From NCBI RefSeq assembly GCF_030814835.1, contig NZ_JAUSVS010000006.1:1-64000 (forward strand): 64,000 nt of DNA. The letters are read 5' to 3'. Positions 36,911-45,037 of the stretch are shown here, one piece after another. How positions within the stretch are numbered: position 1 is the first letter of the stretch; the number at the start of each line of letters is the position of its first letter. A program made the translations under genes and the position numbers. The notes below the pieces were generated by a model. The model was given only the letters and a program-made list of their open reading frames with translations. It ran no database searches and was not told where the DNA came from. The stretch is from Caulobacter ginsengisoli (GTDB lineage: Bacteria; Pseudomonadota; Alphaproteobacteria; Caulobacterales; Caulobacteraceae).

Positions 36911-38326
36911 ATGTTGATCCCCGATCTGATCCTGCTGGCCTGGGTGCTGGCCCTGGCGGGGTGGCGGCTGGTCGCGCCGGGCTGGCGGCCCAGGTTGCGG
37001 ATGGCCGCGGCCGGCCTGGGGGTGGCGCTGGCGGCGGGCCAATGGGCGCTCTGCGGCTTCACCTGGCAGGATCTGCCGGCGTATCTGCTGCTGGCGCTGA
37101 GCGCGCTGCCGCCGGTGCGGACGGGCGCCGTGCCGGGCTGGATCGGCCGGCTGGGCCTGGCCGGGCTCGCCGCCGCCTGTATCGGCGTCTGGATCCTGCC
37201 CGCGGTCCCGACCCTGCCGCCGCCCGACGGCCGCTACGCCGTCGCCACCCAGGTCTATCGCTGGACCGACGCCGCGCGGGGCGAGCCGCATACGGCCGAC
37301 CCGAACGACCGGCGCAGCGTGATCGCCCAGGCCTGGTATCCGACGACGCGCCTCGAACGGCCCCGCGGCGGCGCGCGCATCCCCTATATCGACGGGATCG
37401 GCCAGATGCCCGGCCAGGTCAGCGTCATGCCCGGCTTCCTGCTGGCCCGCTACGGCCAGATCGACACCCACGCCCAGGCTGCCGCGCCGCTGGCGGCCGG
37501 CGATCGGCCCTGGCCGGTGGTGATCTTCTCGCCGGGCTATGGCGCCGCCCGCGCGGTCTACACCGGCCTCGCGACCCGGCTGGCCAGCCGCGGCTTCGTC
37601 GTCCTAGTGCTGGACCATCCTTTCGAGTCGGGGGTGACCCAGCTGCCCGACGGCCGGGTGGTCGGGACCCGGGAGCCGGCGCCGGGCAGTCCGGGCCGCC
37701 GCCGCTACATGCCCGACCAACAGGCGGTGCGGACCGCCGACATCCGCTTCGTCATCGACCAGCTGGCGCGTCCGGATGCGCTGTCGCCGCCGCTCCGGGG
37801 CCGGATCGAGACCTCGAAGGTGGCGGTGATCGGCCACTCCTTCGGCGGCGCGGCGGCGGCCATGGCGCTGAGCGAGGACCCCCGCGTCGTCGCCGCCGCC
37901 AACATCGACGGCACGCCCTATGGCGACCTGCCGGACCGCCGGCTCACCCGGCCCTTCCTGCTGCTGCAGAGCGACCAGGCCGAGACGCACCACGGCGAAC
38001 TCTTCATCAACGGCAACGGCAGGCTGCTGGCCCAGATGACCGCGCCCGGCTTCCACTATGAGATCAGGCGCGCCAACCACTACAGCTTCACCGACGCGCC
38101 CTTCTTCTTCGCCCCACCGGGCCGCTGGCTGCTGGCCCAGGTGATGGGCGGCGGACGCGGCCCCGCGGCCACCCAGCAGGCGACGGCCGACATCCTGGCG
38201 GCCTTCCTCTCAGGCCCGCTCACCGGCGTTCCCGCCGACCTCACCGCGACGGCCGCCCGTTATCCCGGCGTGACGGGCGGGCCGGTGAAGCCCGGACTCA
38301 AGAGCACGGCGGCGTCGAAGGATTGA
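36911..38326 (+). CDS. Membrane-anchored alpha/beta hydrolase (PAF-acetylhydrolase/lipase-like)
   Basis: 471 residues. Four N-terminal TMs (about 3-22, 31-49, 56-72 and 82-100) precede a periplasmic hydrolase domain. The nucleophile elbow is G-H-S310-F-G-G; an oxyanion segment WPVVIFSPGYGAAR lies at 201-214, and H-Y-S near the C-terminus (RRANHYSFTD) probably supplies the His. It resembles platelet-activating-factor acetylhydrolase-type lipases. Divergent from the DUF1089 gene. Substrate unknown. Confidence 0.8.
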   Translation: MLIPDLILLAWVLALAGWRLVAPGWRPRLRMAAAGLGVALAAGQWALCGFTWQDLPAYLLLALSALPPVRTGAVPGWIGRLGLAGLAAACIGVWILPAVPTLPPPDGRYAVATQVYRWTDAARGEPHTADPNDRRSVIAQAWYPTTRLERPRGGARIPYIDGIGQMPGQVSVMPGFLLARYGQIDTHAQAAAPLAAGDRPWPVVIFSPGYGAARAVYTGLATRLASRGFVVLVLDHPFESGVTQLPDGRVVGTREPAPGSPGRRRYMPDQQAVRTADIRFVIDQLARPDALSPPLRGRIETSKVAVIGHSFGGAAAAMALSEDPRVVAAANIDGTPYGDLPDRRLTRPFLLLQSDQAETHHGELFINGNGRLLAQMTAPGFHYEIRRANHYSFTDAPFFFAPPGRWLLAQVMGGGRGPAATQQATADILAAFLSGPLTGVPADLTATAARYPGVTGGPVKPGLKSTAASKD

Positions 38327-38338
38327 GGTCCCGTCCGG

Positions 38339-39370
38339 TCAGTCGGCCAGGAGGCCGTGCCGGATCAGGCTTTCCGCCGCCGCGACGATCGCCTCCTCCC
38401 GGGGTCGTGGAGACCACCCCAGCCGGCGCACGGCCTTCTCGCTCGTGGCGTTGAGGTTGAGGCCGAGAAACGGGACCAGGGCCTTCAGCGCCGGGTTGGC
38501 GGCCGCGCCCAGGCGCACGACGGTGTTGGGGATCTCCCGCGTCGGGACCTTCCGGGCCGCCGCGCCCAGTCTCTGGCGCAGGAGGCGGGCGACCTCGATC
38601 ATCCAGAGGCTGTCGCCGGCGGTGGCGATGAAGCGCTCGCCCCTGGCGGCCGGATCGGTCATGGCCCGCAGGTGCAGGTCGGCGAGGTCGCGAACATCGA
38701 CATAGCCGGAATTGACCTTCGGACAGCCGGGCATGCCGTCCAGCATGGTTTTGATCATCCGGATGGAGTGGGAGTAGTCGGGCCCCAGGACCGGCCCCAG
38801 GACCGCGGCGGGATTGATGGCCGTAAGCTCCAGTCCCCGCCCCTCGGCCGCCGCGAACGCCCAGGCCGCCTTTTCGGAGAGGGTTTTCGATTTCTGATAG
38901 GGCGCGACGTCGCCCTCGAGGTTGGTCCAGTCCTCCTCGTTGAACGGCCGCGTCATCGGTTTGTGGCCCATGGCGACGGCGCCGATCGCCGAGGTCAGCA
39001 CCACGCGCCCCACGCCCGCGTCGCGGGCCGCCCGCAGGACCCGCAGGTTGCCGTCGACCGCCGGCCGCACCCAGTCCTCCTCCCGGACCTGGTCTCCCGA
39101 CGGCGTGGGCGACGCGCCGTGCAGGACATAGGCGCAGCCCGCGGCGGCCTCGGGCCAGCCAGCGTCCGCGCCCAGGTCGGCCGTAACGAAGGACAGCCGC
39201 TCGCCCGCCTCGACGCCGCCGGTCCTGAGATTGCCCCGCACCTCGCCTTCGCGCGCCAGGGTGCGAACGGTGGTCCGCACCCGGTAGCCCGCGTTCAGCA
39301 GGGCCAGGATGCAGTGCTGGGCGATGAAGCCCGTTCCCCCGGTCACCAGGACCATCCTGTCGTTCGCCAT
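38339..39370 (-). CDS. NAD-dependent epimerase/dihydroflavonol reductase-like SDR
   Basis: 343 residues, extended SDR. NAD(P) motif TGGTGFIAQ (10-18), catalytic S127 and Y158-Q-K-S-K162. AAEGRGLELTAINPAAVLGPVL and the following SIRMIKTMLDG segment are typical of the DFR/cinnamoyl-CoA reductase branch. AAGG lies 7-10 bp upstream of ATG 39370. Encoded divergently from the AraC-type gene at 39474, which is probably its activator. Substrate unknown; such pairs often handle aldehydes or ketones. Confidence 0.87.
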   Translation of the reverse strand: MANDRMVLVTGGTGFIAQHCILALLNAGYRVRTTVRTLAREGEVRGNLRTGGVEAGERLSFVTADLGADAGWPEAAAGCAYVLHGASPTPSGDQVREEDWVRPAVDGNLRVLRAARDAGVGRVVLTSAIGAVAMGHKPMTRPFNEEDWTNLEGDVAPYQKSKTLSEKAAWAFAAAEGRGLELTAINPAAVLGPVLGPDYSHSIRMIKTMLDGMPGCPKVNSGYVDVRDLADLHLRAMTDPAARGERFIATAGDSLWMIEVARLLRQRLGAAARKVPTREIPNTVVRLGAAANPALKALVPFLGLNLNATSEKAVRRLGWSPRPREEAIVAAAESLIRHGLLAD

Positions 39371-39473
39371 GAGCTGACCTTCCGATGCGCGGCTGAAACT
39401 CATGGCAGGTTACCGGCCGCGCTCCGGACGGAGAATGCTTGTGGGTGCGAGTTACTTGCGCGAAAGTGCGAGA

Positions 39474-40406
39474 ATGGATGCGGACCCCTTCTCCGAAATC
39501 CTGCACCTCACCGAGGCGCAGGCCGTGCTGGCCGGCGGCTTCACGGCCGGCGGGCCGTGGGCGATCCGCTTTCCCGCGCGCGAGAAGATCAAGCTGTCGG
39601 CCGTGCTGTCCGGCTCCTGCTGGATCCGCCTCGACGGCGAGGTAGAGCCCGTGCGCCTCGAGGCCGGCGATGTCGGCCTGCTGGCCGCCCAGCGCTCCTA
39701 TGTGATGGCCAGCGATCTCAGCCTCGAGCCCATCGAGGCGACGAGCCTGTTCTCCGGCGCCGGCCGGTCCATGGCGGTGCTGGGCGACGGCGGCGACTTC
39801 AGCTTCATCGGCGGCCATATCCAGCTCAACCCGTCGAACGGAGCGCTGCTGGCCGACGTCCTGCCGCCCTGGCTGCACATCAAGGCCGGCCTGCCCGAGG
39901 CCTCGACCTTCCAGTGGCTGCTCAACCAACTGGTCGAGGAGGGCTCGCTGGCCCGGCCCGGCGCGCGGCTGGTGTCGAACCACCTGGCCCAGCTGCTGTT
40001 CACCCAGATCCTGCGGGCGCACCTGAAGACCGTCGGACCGATGCCGGCCGGCTGGTTGCGCGCCCTGGCCGACCGCCGGGCCGCGCCGGCCTTGCGCCTG
40101 ATGCACGGCGATCCGGGCCGGGACTGGCGTCTGGACGAGCTGGCCAGGGCCTGCGCCATGTCGCGCACCAGCTTCGCCGGCCACTTCAAGGCCGTCGCGG
40201 GCCGGGCGCCGCTGAACTACCTCATGCAGTGGCGCATGCGCCTGGCCGAACGGGCGCTGCGGGACGAGACGACGCCCATCGCCCAGATCGGCCAGACCCT
40301 GGGCTATGCCTCCGAGAGCGCCTTCAGCAACGCCTTCAAACGGCAGACGGGCGAGCCGCCCCGCGCCTTCCGGACCCGAGCGCGGCAGGGCTCCTGGCGG
40401 GCCTGA
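39474..40406 (+). CDS. AraC-family regulator with cupin sensor
   Basis: 310 residues. N-terminal cupin-6 type domain (IRFPAREKIKLSAVLSGSCW; DGEVEPVRLEAGDVGLLAAQRSYVM) and C-terminal AraC HTH pair (WRLDELARACAMSRTSFAGHFKAVAG; PIAQIGQTLGYASESAFSNAFKRQTGEPPRAFR). The pair with the divergent SDR gene (39370) is the standard layout of this family, in which the regulator controls an adjacent oxidoreductase gene. ATG 39474 is preferred as conserved sequence starts there; the frame is open from 39402. Confidence 0.9.
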   Translation: MDADPFSEILHLTEAQAVLAGGFTAGGPWAIRFPAREKIKLSAVLSGSCWIRLDGEVEPVRLEAGDVGLLAAQRSYVMASDLSLEPIEATSLFSGAGRSMAVLGDGGDFSFIGGHIQLNPSNGALLADVLPPWLHIKAGLPEASTFQWLLNQLVEEGSLARPGARLVSNHLAQLLFTQILRAHLKTVGPMPAGWLRALADRRAAPALRLMHGDPGRDWRLDELARACAMSRTSFAGHFKAVAGRAPLNYLMQWRMRLAERALRDETTPIAQIGQTLGYASESAFSNAFKRQTGEPPRAFRTRARQGSWRA

Positions 40407-40418
40407 CGGTCCGCCGAT

Positions 40419-41936
40419 CTACGCTCCGCCCCGCCGCCTCACCATCCCCAGCCCGCACAGCCCCAGCGTCGCCAACACGCAAAGCCAGACGAACAGGTCG
40501 CCGGTCATCCCGTACAGCGTCGTCACCCCTTTCGTCGGGACGTCCACGAGCAGCGTATAGGCCTCGCCCGGCAGGGTATTCTGGCTGGCCAGCACCCGGC
40601 CGTACGGGTCGAAGGCGCCCGAGACGCCCTGGTAGTCGATGCGGACCAGGGCATAGCCGTTCTCGATGGCCCGCAGCCGGGCCAGGCGCATGGTGTGGAC
40701 ATGGCCCATCTCCGGCCAGTCCCAGCCGGGCAGCAGCAGGATGTCGGCCTTGGCGCGGGCCAGGGGCGGGAAGTCGCCGTCGTAGCAGATGATGCTGCTC
40801 AGGCGGCCATAGGGCGTATCGGCGACCGGGGCGGGGCCCTTGAAGGGGGCGACCGGCTCCATCCCCGGCACCGGATGGTTCTTGCGGTAATGCCAGAGCT
40901 GCCGGCCGTCCGGGGCGAACAGGTAGGTCTCGTTGCGCTCGAACGGCACGCCGATGGCGGCGTTGATATAGATCCCCTCGACCCTGGCCAGGGCGGCGAC
41001 CCTGGCCAGCAGGGCCGGCTTGTCGGCCTCCAGCACCGGGGCGCCGGTCTCCGACCACTGCACGATCTTCGCCCCCGAACGGGCGGCGGCCTGGGTGTCG
41101 GCCAGGAGCCTGTCCTGCACCCGGGCGTAGGCGGCCCGCGCCCGTGGCGTCGCCACGGCGGCGCGCGCGGCGGCGGAGGGCGGCCAGTTCGCCATGGTGA
41201 CCCCGGCCCAGGCCGGCCCGCGCAGGGCGGTCGGCGGAACGACGCCGGCGATCTTCACCGTCGGGCCGGGCGCGGCGGCGGACGACTGCATCAGCCGCGC
41301 CTCGCCGAACGCCAGGACGGCCGCCAGCACCACCGCCGCGGCGCCGCCATAGCGGATGAGGCTGGCGCGCGTGGGGCGCTCCCAGACCTGGTTGGCGGCG
41401 GTGGCGATGAGCGCGATCAGGAAGCCGATGGCGTAGGGGCCGAAGAGCGAGATGACCTGCATCAGGGCCAGGGTCTCGGCCTGGGTGACGGCGCGGGTCC
41501 CGATGGCCGTGCCGACCGGCAGCAGGCTGGCGGCGGCGAACTCGGTCATGACCCAGGCCAGCGGCATCAGCAACAGGCGGGCGGGGCTGCTCAGCCGGCC
41601 GCCGACCAGCCGGTCGAGGATGTAGGGGATGGCGAACAGCAGGCCCAGGACCAGGCACAGGACGATGGCGATCGGGGTGAAGGGCGCGGCGGCCTCGAGC
41701 ATGTAGACGGCCATCTGCAGCCCGGCGGCGACGACCACCCCGGCGATGGCGGGCGCCGGCCGGCTGGTCCGGCTGAACCGCAGCAGCAGCGCCGGGGCGA
41801 TCCAGGCGGCCAGCGGGACGTCGAACCGCCCGTCCACCGCCAGCAGCGCCACCATCCCGCCCAGGACCAGCCAGAGCCAGGGGCGGGCGGGGGCCAGGCT
41901 CAGGCCGCTCGTTTCGCTGTGGGTGATCGACGCCAT
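40419..41936 (-). CDS. Lnt-like apolipoprotein N-acyltransferase paralogue
   Basis: 505 residues. Eight or so N-terminal TMs (residues 19-215), then a nitrilase-type domain with E296 (VQWSETGAP), K352 (WHYRKNHPVPG) and C384 (SIICYDGDFP), so the triad is complete, and a C-terminal TM. Compared with the lnt at 10378, ICYE is ICYD here. A second copy controlled by its own MarR regulator (divergent) suggests conditional acylation, or acylation of another substrate. ATG 41936 is chosen because it starts before the first TM; upstream codons lie in the operator. Confidence 0.85.
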   Translation of the reverse strand: MASITHSETSGLSLAPARPWLWLVLGGMVALLAVDGRFDVPLAAWIAPALLLRFSRTSRPAPAIAGVVVAAGLQMAVYMLEAAAPFTPIAIVLCLVLGLLFAIPYILDRLVGGRLSSPARLLLMPLAWVMTEFAAASLLPVGTAIGTRAVTQAETLALMQVISLFGPYAIGFLIALIATAANQVWERPTRASLIRYGGAAAVVLAAVLAFGEARLMQSSAAAPGPTVKIAGVVPPTALRGPAWAGVTMANWPPSAAARAAVATPRARAAYARVQDRLLADTQAAARSGAKIVQWSETGAPVLEADKPALLARVAALARVEGIYINAAIGVPFERNETYLFAPDGRQLWHYRKNHPVPGMEPVAPFKGPAPVADTPYGRLSSIICYDGDFPPLARAKADILLLPGWDWPEMGHVHTMRLARLRAIENGYALVRIDYQGVSGAFDPYGRVLASQNTLPGEAYTLLVDVPTKGVTTLYGMTGDLFVWLCVLATLGLCGLGMVRRRGGA

Positions 41937-41963
41937 GCTGGCCCCCTGATCGTTGTCGCCATA

Positions 41964-41984
41964 ATCGTTATAATCTATAACGAT
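41964..41984. promoter_or_regulatory. 21-bp perfect palindrome, MarR operator candidate
   Basis: ATCGTTATA-ATC-TATAACGAT: 9-bp perfect arms around a 3-bp centre, in the 91-bp space between the Lnt paralogue (start 41936) and the MarR gene (start 42028). It also contains TATAAT (41969-41974) on the plus strand, a good -10 for the MarR gene. Size and symmetry fit MarR operators. Confidence 0.75.
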
Positions 41985-42027
41985 TCCGCAGATTGACGAT
42001 TTCGTCAAGCCGGGAGAGAAGCGGCGC

Positions 42028-42471
42028 ATGTCCGCCCCCCACCCCCGCCGCAGCTTCGCCAACCACGCCGTGCGGCTGGGCGAGCTGGTGCTGGCGCGGG
42101 CCGAGGCGGCGGTGGCGCCGCTGGGGATCAGGGCGCTGGCCCTGGACACCCTGGTCTGCATCAAGGACGGCTACGGCCGCTCGCAGCAGGACCTGGCCCG
42201 GCGGCTGGGCATCTATGCCCCGCAGATGGTCGGGCTGATCGACACCCTGGAGCAGAAGGGCCTGGTCGAGCGCCAGGTCAGCCCCGCCGACCGCCGCCGC
42301 CACGTGCTGGTGCTGACCCCGGCGGGCGAGGCGCTGCTGGGCCAGGGCCTGGCCATCGCCGAGACCCTGGAGGCCGAACTGTTCGGCGCGGTGACGGCCG
42401 AGCAGAAGGCCTGGTTCCAGGCCCTGGTCGAACGCCTGGAAGGCGCCGCCCCGCCGCTGGACTGCAAATAG
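42028..42471 (+). CDS. MarR-family regulator
   Basis: 147 residues, winged helix. DNA-binding part: RSQQDLARRLGIYAPQMVGLIDTLEQKGLVERQVSPADRRRHVLVLT, the MarR wing with D-R-R. Short N-terminal and C-terminal dimerisation helices. It is divergent from the Lnt paralogue, with a perfect palindrome between, so it probably represses both genes until an effector binds. SD is weak. Confidence 0.9.
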   Translation: MSAPHPRRSFANHAVRLGELVLARAEAAVAPLGIRALALDTLVCIKDGYGRSQQDLARRLGIYAPQMVGLIDTLEQKGLVERQVSPADRRRHVLVLTPAGEALLGQGLAIAETLEAELFGAVTAEQKAWFQALVERLEGAAPPLDCK

Positions 42472-42532
42472 GGCCGCGAGCGCCCTACCCCCTGCACCTC
42501 AGCGCCTCGACGAGCCGCGCGAAGGCCGGGGC

Positions 42533-43129
42533 TCAGCCGCCGCCGGCCGGGGAGACGCCCTGGGCCGCCCGCGCCAACACGCGCGCCGCTTCGGCGCCGG
42601 CGGCGAGGATGCGGTCCGACTGCGCCTTCGAGGGCACGGCCCGGGCGAGCTGCAGCGCGCCGATGAGGACCGCATAGATGGCCAGGGCGACGCCTTGCGG
42701 GTCGGGGGTCCGCGGCGGCAGGGTCTGGGCGAACTGGGCGACGACGCCTTCCAGCTGCTCGGCGAACAGCGCCCGGGTCTCCTCCGGCTGGCGGGCGACT
42801 TCCGGCAGCAGCGCGGCCGAGGCGCAGCCCCGTCCCGGGTTGTCGCGGTGCTCGGCCGACAGATAGGCCGCCAGGACCGCCTCCAGTCCCCCGGCGGCCA
42901 GGGCCCGCTCCAGCAGGTTCGCCTGGTCCTCCAGCGCGGTCCCCAGGCTCTCGCGGACCAGGTCGGCCTTTGAGCGGAAGTGCGGATAGAAGGCCCCGTT
43001 GGTGAGTCCGGCCTCGGTCATGATGCCGGCCAGGCCCGAGGCGGCGATGCCGTCACGGCGGAATCGCTCGGCCGCGATCTCGGTGATCCGGCGGCGGGAA
43101 ACGTCCTTGCGTCCTTTTTCGTAGCGCAT
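42533..43129 (-). CDS. TetR-family regulator
   Basis: 198 residues. HTH at the N-terminus (SRRRITEIAAERFRRDGIAASGLAGIMTEAGLTNGAFYPHFRSKADLV, residues about 11-58) followed by the helical ligand domain with the GCASAALLPEVAR segment of the AcrR/NemR-like group. It is divergent from the four-gene operon that begins at 43261, and the space between holds a 41-bp palindrome. ATG 43129 is 24 bp from the palindrome edge. Confidence 0.9.
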   Translation of the reverse strand: MRYEKGRKDVSRRRITEIAAERFRRDGIAASGLAGIMTEAGLTNGAFYPHFRSKADLVRESLGTALEDQANLLERALAAGGLEAVLAAYLSAEHRDNPGRGCASAALLPEVARQPEETRALFAEQLEGVVAQFAQTLPPRTPDPQGVALAIYAVLIGALQLARAVPSKAQSDRILAAGAEAARVLARAAQGVSPAGGG

Positions 43130-43152
43130 GAGCCAGTATACCGGGGAGCCTA

Positions 43153-43193
43153 TTGCATTACGAACATAATGACATATTATGATCGTAATGCAA
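43153..43193. promoter_or_regulatory. 41-bp near-perfect palindrome: TetR operator with both divergent promoters
   Basis: 18-bp arms (43153-43170, 43176-43193) around a 5-bp centre, with one mismatched pair. Plus strand: TTGCAT (43153-43158), 16-bp spacer, TATTAT (43175-43180). Minus strand: TTGCAT (43193-43188), 16-bp spacer, CATTAT. Two smaller dyads, CATTA-N6-TAATG and ATTA-N6-TAAT, lie inside, room for two dimers. A protein bound here would block both transcripts. Confidence 0.8.
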
Positions 43194-43260
43194 CTGTCGG
43201 CCGAGGGCGATGGCTCGGCCCTGGAGACGCCCCCAGATCACCCAGCACAGGAGTCCTCAA

Positions 43261-43854
43261 GTGACCCGGCGAATAGAACTGTTCTACGATTTCCGCAGTC
43301 CCTACAGCTATCTGGCCTTCACCCAGCTGCTGCAGATGGATGTCGAGCTCGCGCTGCGGCCGATGCAAATCCTCAAGGTCATGGAGAAGGTCGGCAACGT
43401 GCCGACGACCATCACCTGCGCCGCCAAGGGCCAGTACGCCCGCGCCGACCTGGCGCGCTGGGGCCAGCGCTATGGCATTGCGTTCAACCCCTCGAACATG
43501 CGCGACAACGACGGCGACGCCTGCTCCCGCGCCGTGCTGGCGGCGAGCTCGCCCGCCGAGGCGAGCGCGATAACCCTGGCGCTCTACCGGGCCTCCTGGA
43601 GTGAGGGCAAGGCCCTGGCGACCACGGCCGACGTCCTCGCCGCGATCACGGCGGCGGGCCTGGACCCCGACCCTATCGCCGCCCGCATCGACGCGGCCGA
43701 GGTGGTCGCCCAGCTCGAAGCCAATACCGATGAAGCCGCCCGGCGCGGCGTCTTCGGCTCGCCGACCCTGTTCGTCGGGGAGGCGATGTTCTTCGGCAAC
43801 GACCGGCTCGATTTCGTGCGCGAGGAACTGGCGCGCCTGGAGGAAGCAGCATGA
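43261..43854 (+). CDS. 2-hydroxychromene-2-carboxylate isomerase-like (DsbA/GST-kappa fold)
   Basis: 197 residues, GTG start with AGGAG 7 bp upstream. Thioredoxin-like fold of the kappa-class GST/HCCA isomerase family: FYDFRSPYSYLAF (Ser13 in place of the DsbA Cys) and the C-terminal GVFGSPTLFVGEAMFFGNDRLDFV. Such enzymes use glutathione in isomerisation of aromatic-ring breakdown products. First of four coupled genes (ATGA overlap with the SDR). Cytoplasmic. Start at GTG 43261 because family proteins begin RRIELFYDFRSPY-like. Confidence 0.88.
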   Translation: MTRRIELFYDFRSPYSYLAFTQLLQMDVELALRPMQILKVMEKVGNVPTTITCAAKGQYARADLARWGQRYGIAFNPSNMRDNDGDACSRAVLAASSPAEASAITLALYRASWSEGKALATTADVLAAITAAGLDPDPIAARIDAAEVVAQLEANTDEAARRGVFGSPTLFVGEAMFFGNDRLDFVREELARLEEAA

Positions 43855-44552
43855 CCGTCGCCCAGACCAAACCGCTGGCCCTCGTCACCGGCGTCGGCCC
43901 CGGCACGGGCGCGGCGGTCGTCCGCCGCTTCGCCGAGGGCGGCTATCGCGTCGCTATGCTGGCCCGCGATGAGGCCAGGCTCGCCGCCCTGGAGGCGGAA
44001 ATCCCCGGCGCGATCGCCATCCCCTGTGACGTCGCCGACCCCGCCGCGCTGGAGCGGGCGGTCGCCCAGGTCGGCGACCCCAGGGTCGTCGTCCACAACG
44101 CGGTCGGCGGGGCTTTCGGCACATTCCAGCAGGTCGAGGCCGAGGTGCTGCAGCGCAACTTCGAGATCAACACCCTGGCGCTGTTCCACCTGGCCCGGCT
44201 GACGGCGCCGGCGATGATCGCCGCGGGCGAGGGGGCGATCATCGTCACCGGCAACACCTCGGCGCAGCGTGGGCGGGCGGCTTTCGCCGGCTTTGCGCCG
44301 ACCAAGGCGGCCCAGCGCATCCTGGCCGAATCCCTCGCCCGGGACCTCGGCCCCAAGGGCGTCCATGTCGCCTATCTGGTGATCGACGCGGTGATCGATG
44401 TGCCCTGGCAGCGTGCGCGCATGCCCGACGCGGCGGACGATTTCTTCATCTCGCCCGCCTCGATCGCCGCCGAGGTCCATCACCTGGCCCATCAGCCGCG
44501 CGACGCCTGGTCGTTCCTGGCCGAGGTTCGTCCCTTCCACGAGCCGTGGTGA
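43851..44552 (+). CDS. SDR-family protein with Phe in place of catalytic Tyr
   Basis: 233 residues. Nucleotide motif TGVGPGTG (13-20), NAVGG (83-87), S137 in NTSAQRG, but the Y-x3-K is F148-A-P-T-K152. The C-terminal half (RDLGPKGVHVAYLVIDAVIDVPW) fits a known SDR subgroup in which the Tyr is often Phe, so the loss is probably an evolved state, not damage. It may bind a nucleotide or act by another mechanism. Second gene of the TetR-controlled operon. Confidence 0.87.
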   Translation: MTVAQTKPLALVTGVGPGTGAAVVRRFAEGGYRVAMLARDEARLAALEAEIPGAIAIPCDVADPAALERAVAQVGDPRVVVHNAVGGAFGTFQQVEAEVLQRNFEINTLALFHLARLTAPAMIAAGEGAIIVTGNTSAQRGRAAFAGFAPTKAAQRILAESLARDLGPKGVHVAYLVIDAVIDVPWQRARMPDAADDFFISPASIAAEVHHLAHQPRDAWSFLAEVRPFHEPW

Positions 44553-45037
44553 CCGCGATGGCCGACGATGTCGACGCCGCGCCCGACGGCCTTGGGCCGC
44601 TGCGGGCGATGATGAGCGGCGCGCTCAAGGCGCCGATGGGGGAGACGCTTGGCTTCCGCCTCGTCGAGGCCGAGGCCGGCCAGGTGGTGTTCGAGGGCCG
44701 GCCGGACCGCAGCGCCTACAACCCGTTCGGATCGGTGCATGGCGGCTATGCCGCAACCCTGCTCGACAGCGCCTGCGGCGTCGCGGTCCAGTCGCAACTG
44801 GGCCCGGGTCGCGGCCATACGACGCTGGAGCTCAAGGTGTCGTATCTGCGCGGCCTGAGCGAGCGGAGCGGCACGGTGCGCGCCACCGGTCGCGTCGTTA
44901 CGGCCGGCCGCCGCGTGGCGTTCGCCGAGGCGACGCTCCATGACGGCGAGGGACGGCTTTGCGCGACAGCCACCTCGACCCTGCTGGTGTTCGACCTCGA
45001 ACCCGGTTCCGGCCCCCGCCCCGCAACCGGGTCATGA
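44549..45037 (+). CDS. PaaI-type hot-dog thioesterase
   Basis: About 162 residues. The hot-dog helix with NPFGSVHGGYAATLLDSACG is the PaaI/YdiI motif (Asn-Pro-x-x-x-x-H-G-G), followed by TTLELKVSYLRGL and a final ATATSTLLVF strand. It hydrolyses acyl-CoA or aromatic acyl-CoA esters in this family. Start: GTG 44549 overlaps the SDR stop (GTGA) and is preferred; GTG 44546 and ATG 44558 are alternatives. Third gene of the operon. Confidence 0.85.
   Translation: MTAMADDVDAAPDGLGPLRAMMSGALKAPMGETLGFRLVEAEAGQVVFEGRPDRSAYNPFGSVHGGYAATLLDSACGVAVQSQLGPGRGHTTLELKVSYLRGLSERSGTVRATGRVVTAGRRVAFAEATLHDGEGRLCATATSTLLVFDLEPGSGPRPATGS

Noticed and set aside
42470..42486. AGGGC-N7-GCCCT after the MarR gene as terminator
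   Set aside because: Only a 5-bp stem without a U-run; too weak to call.
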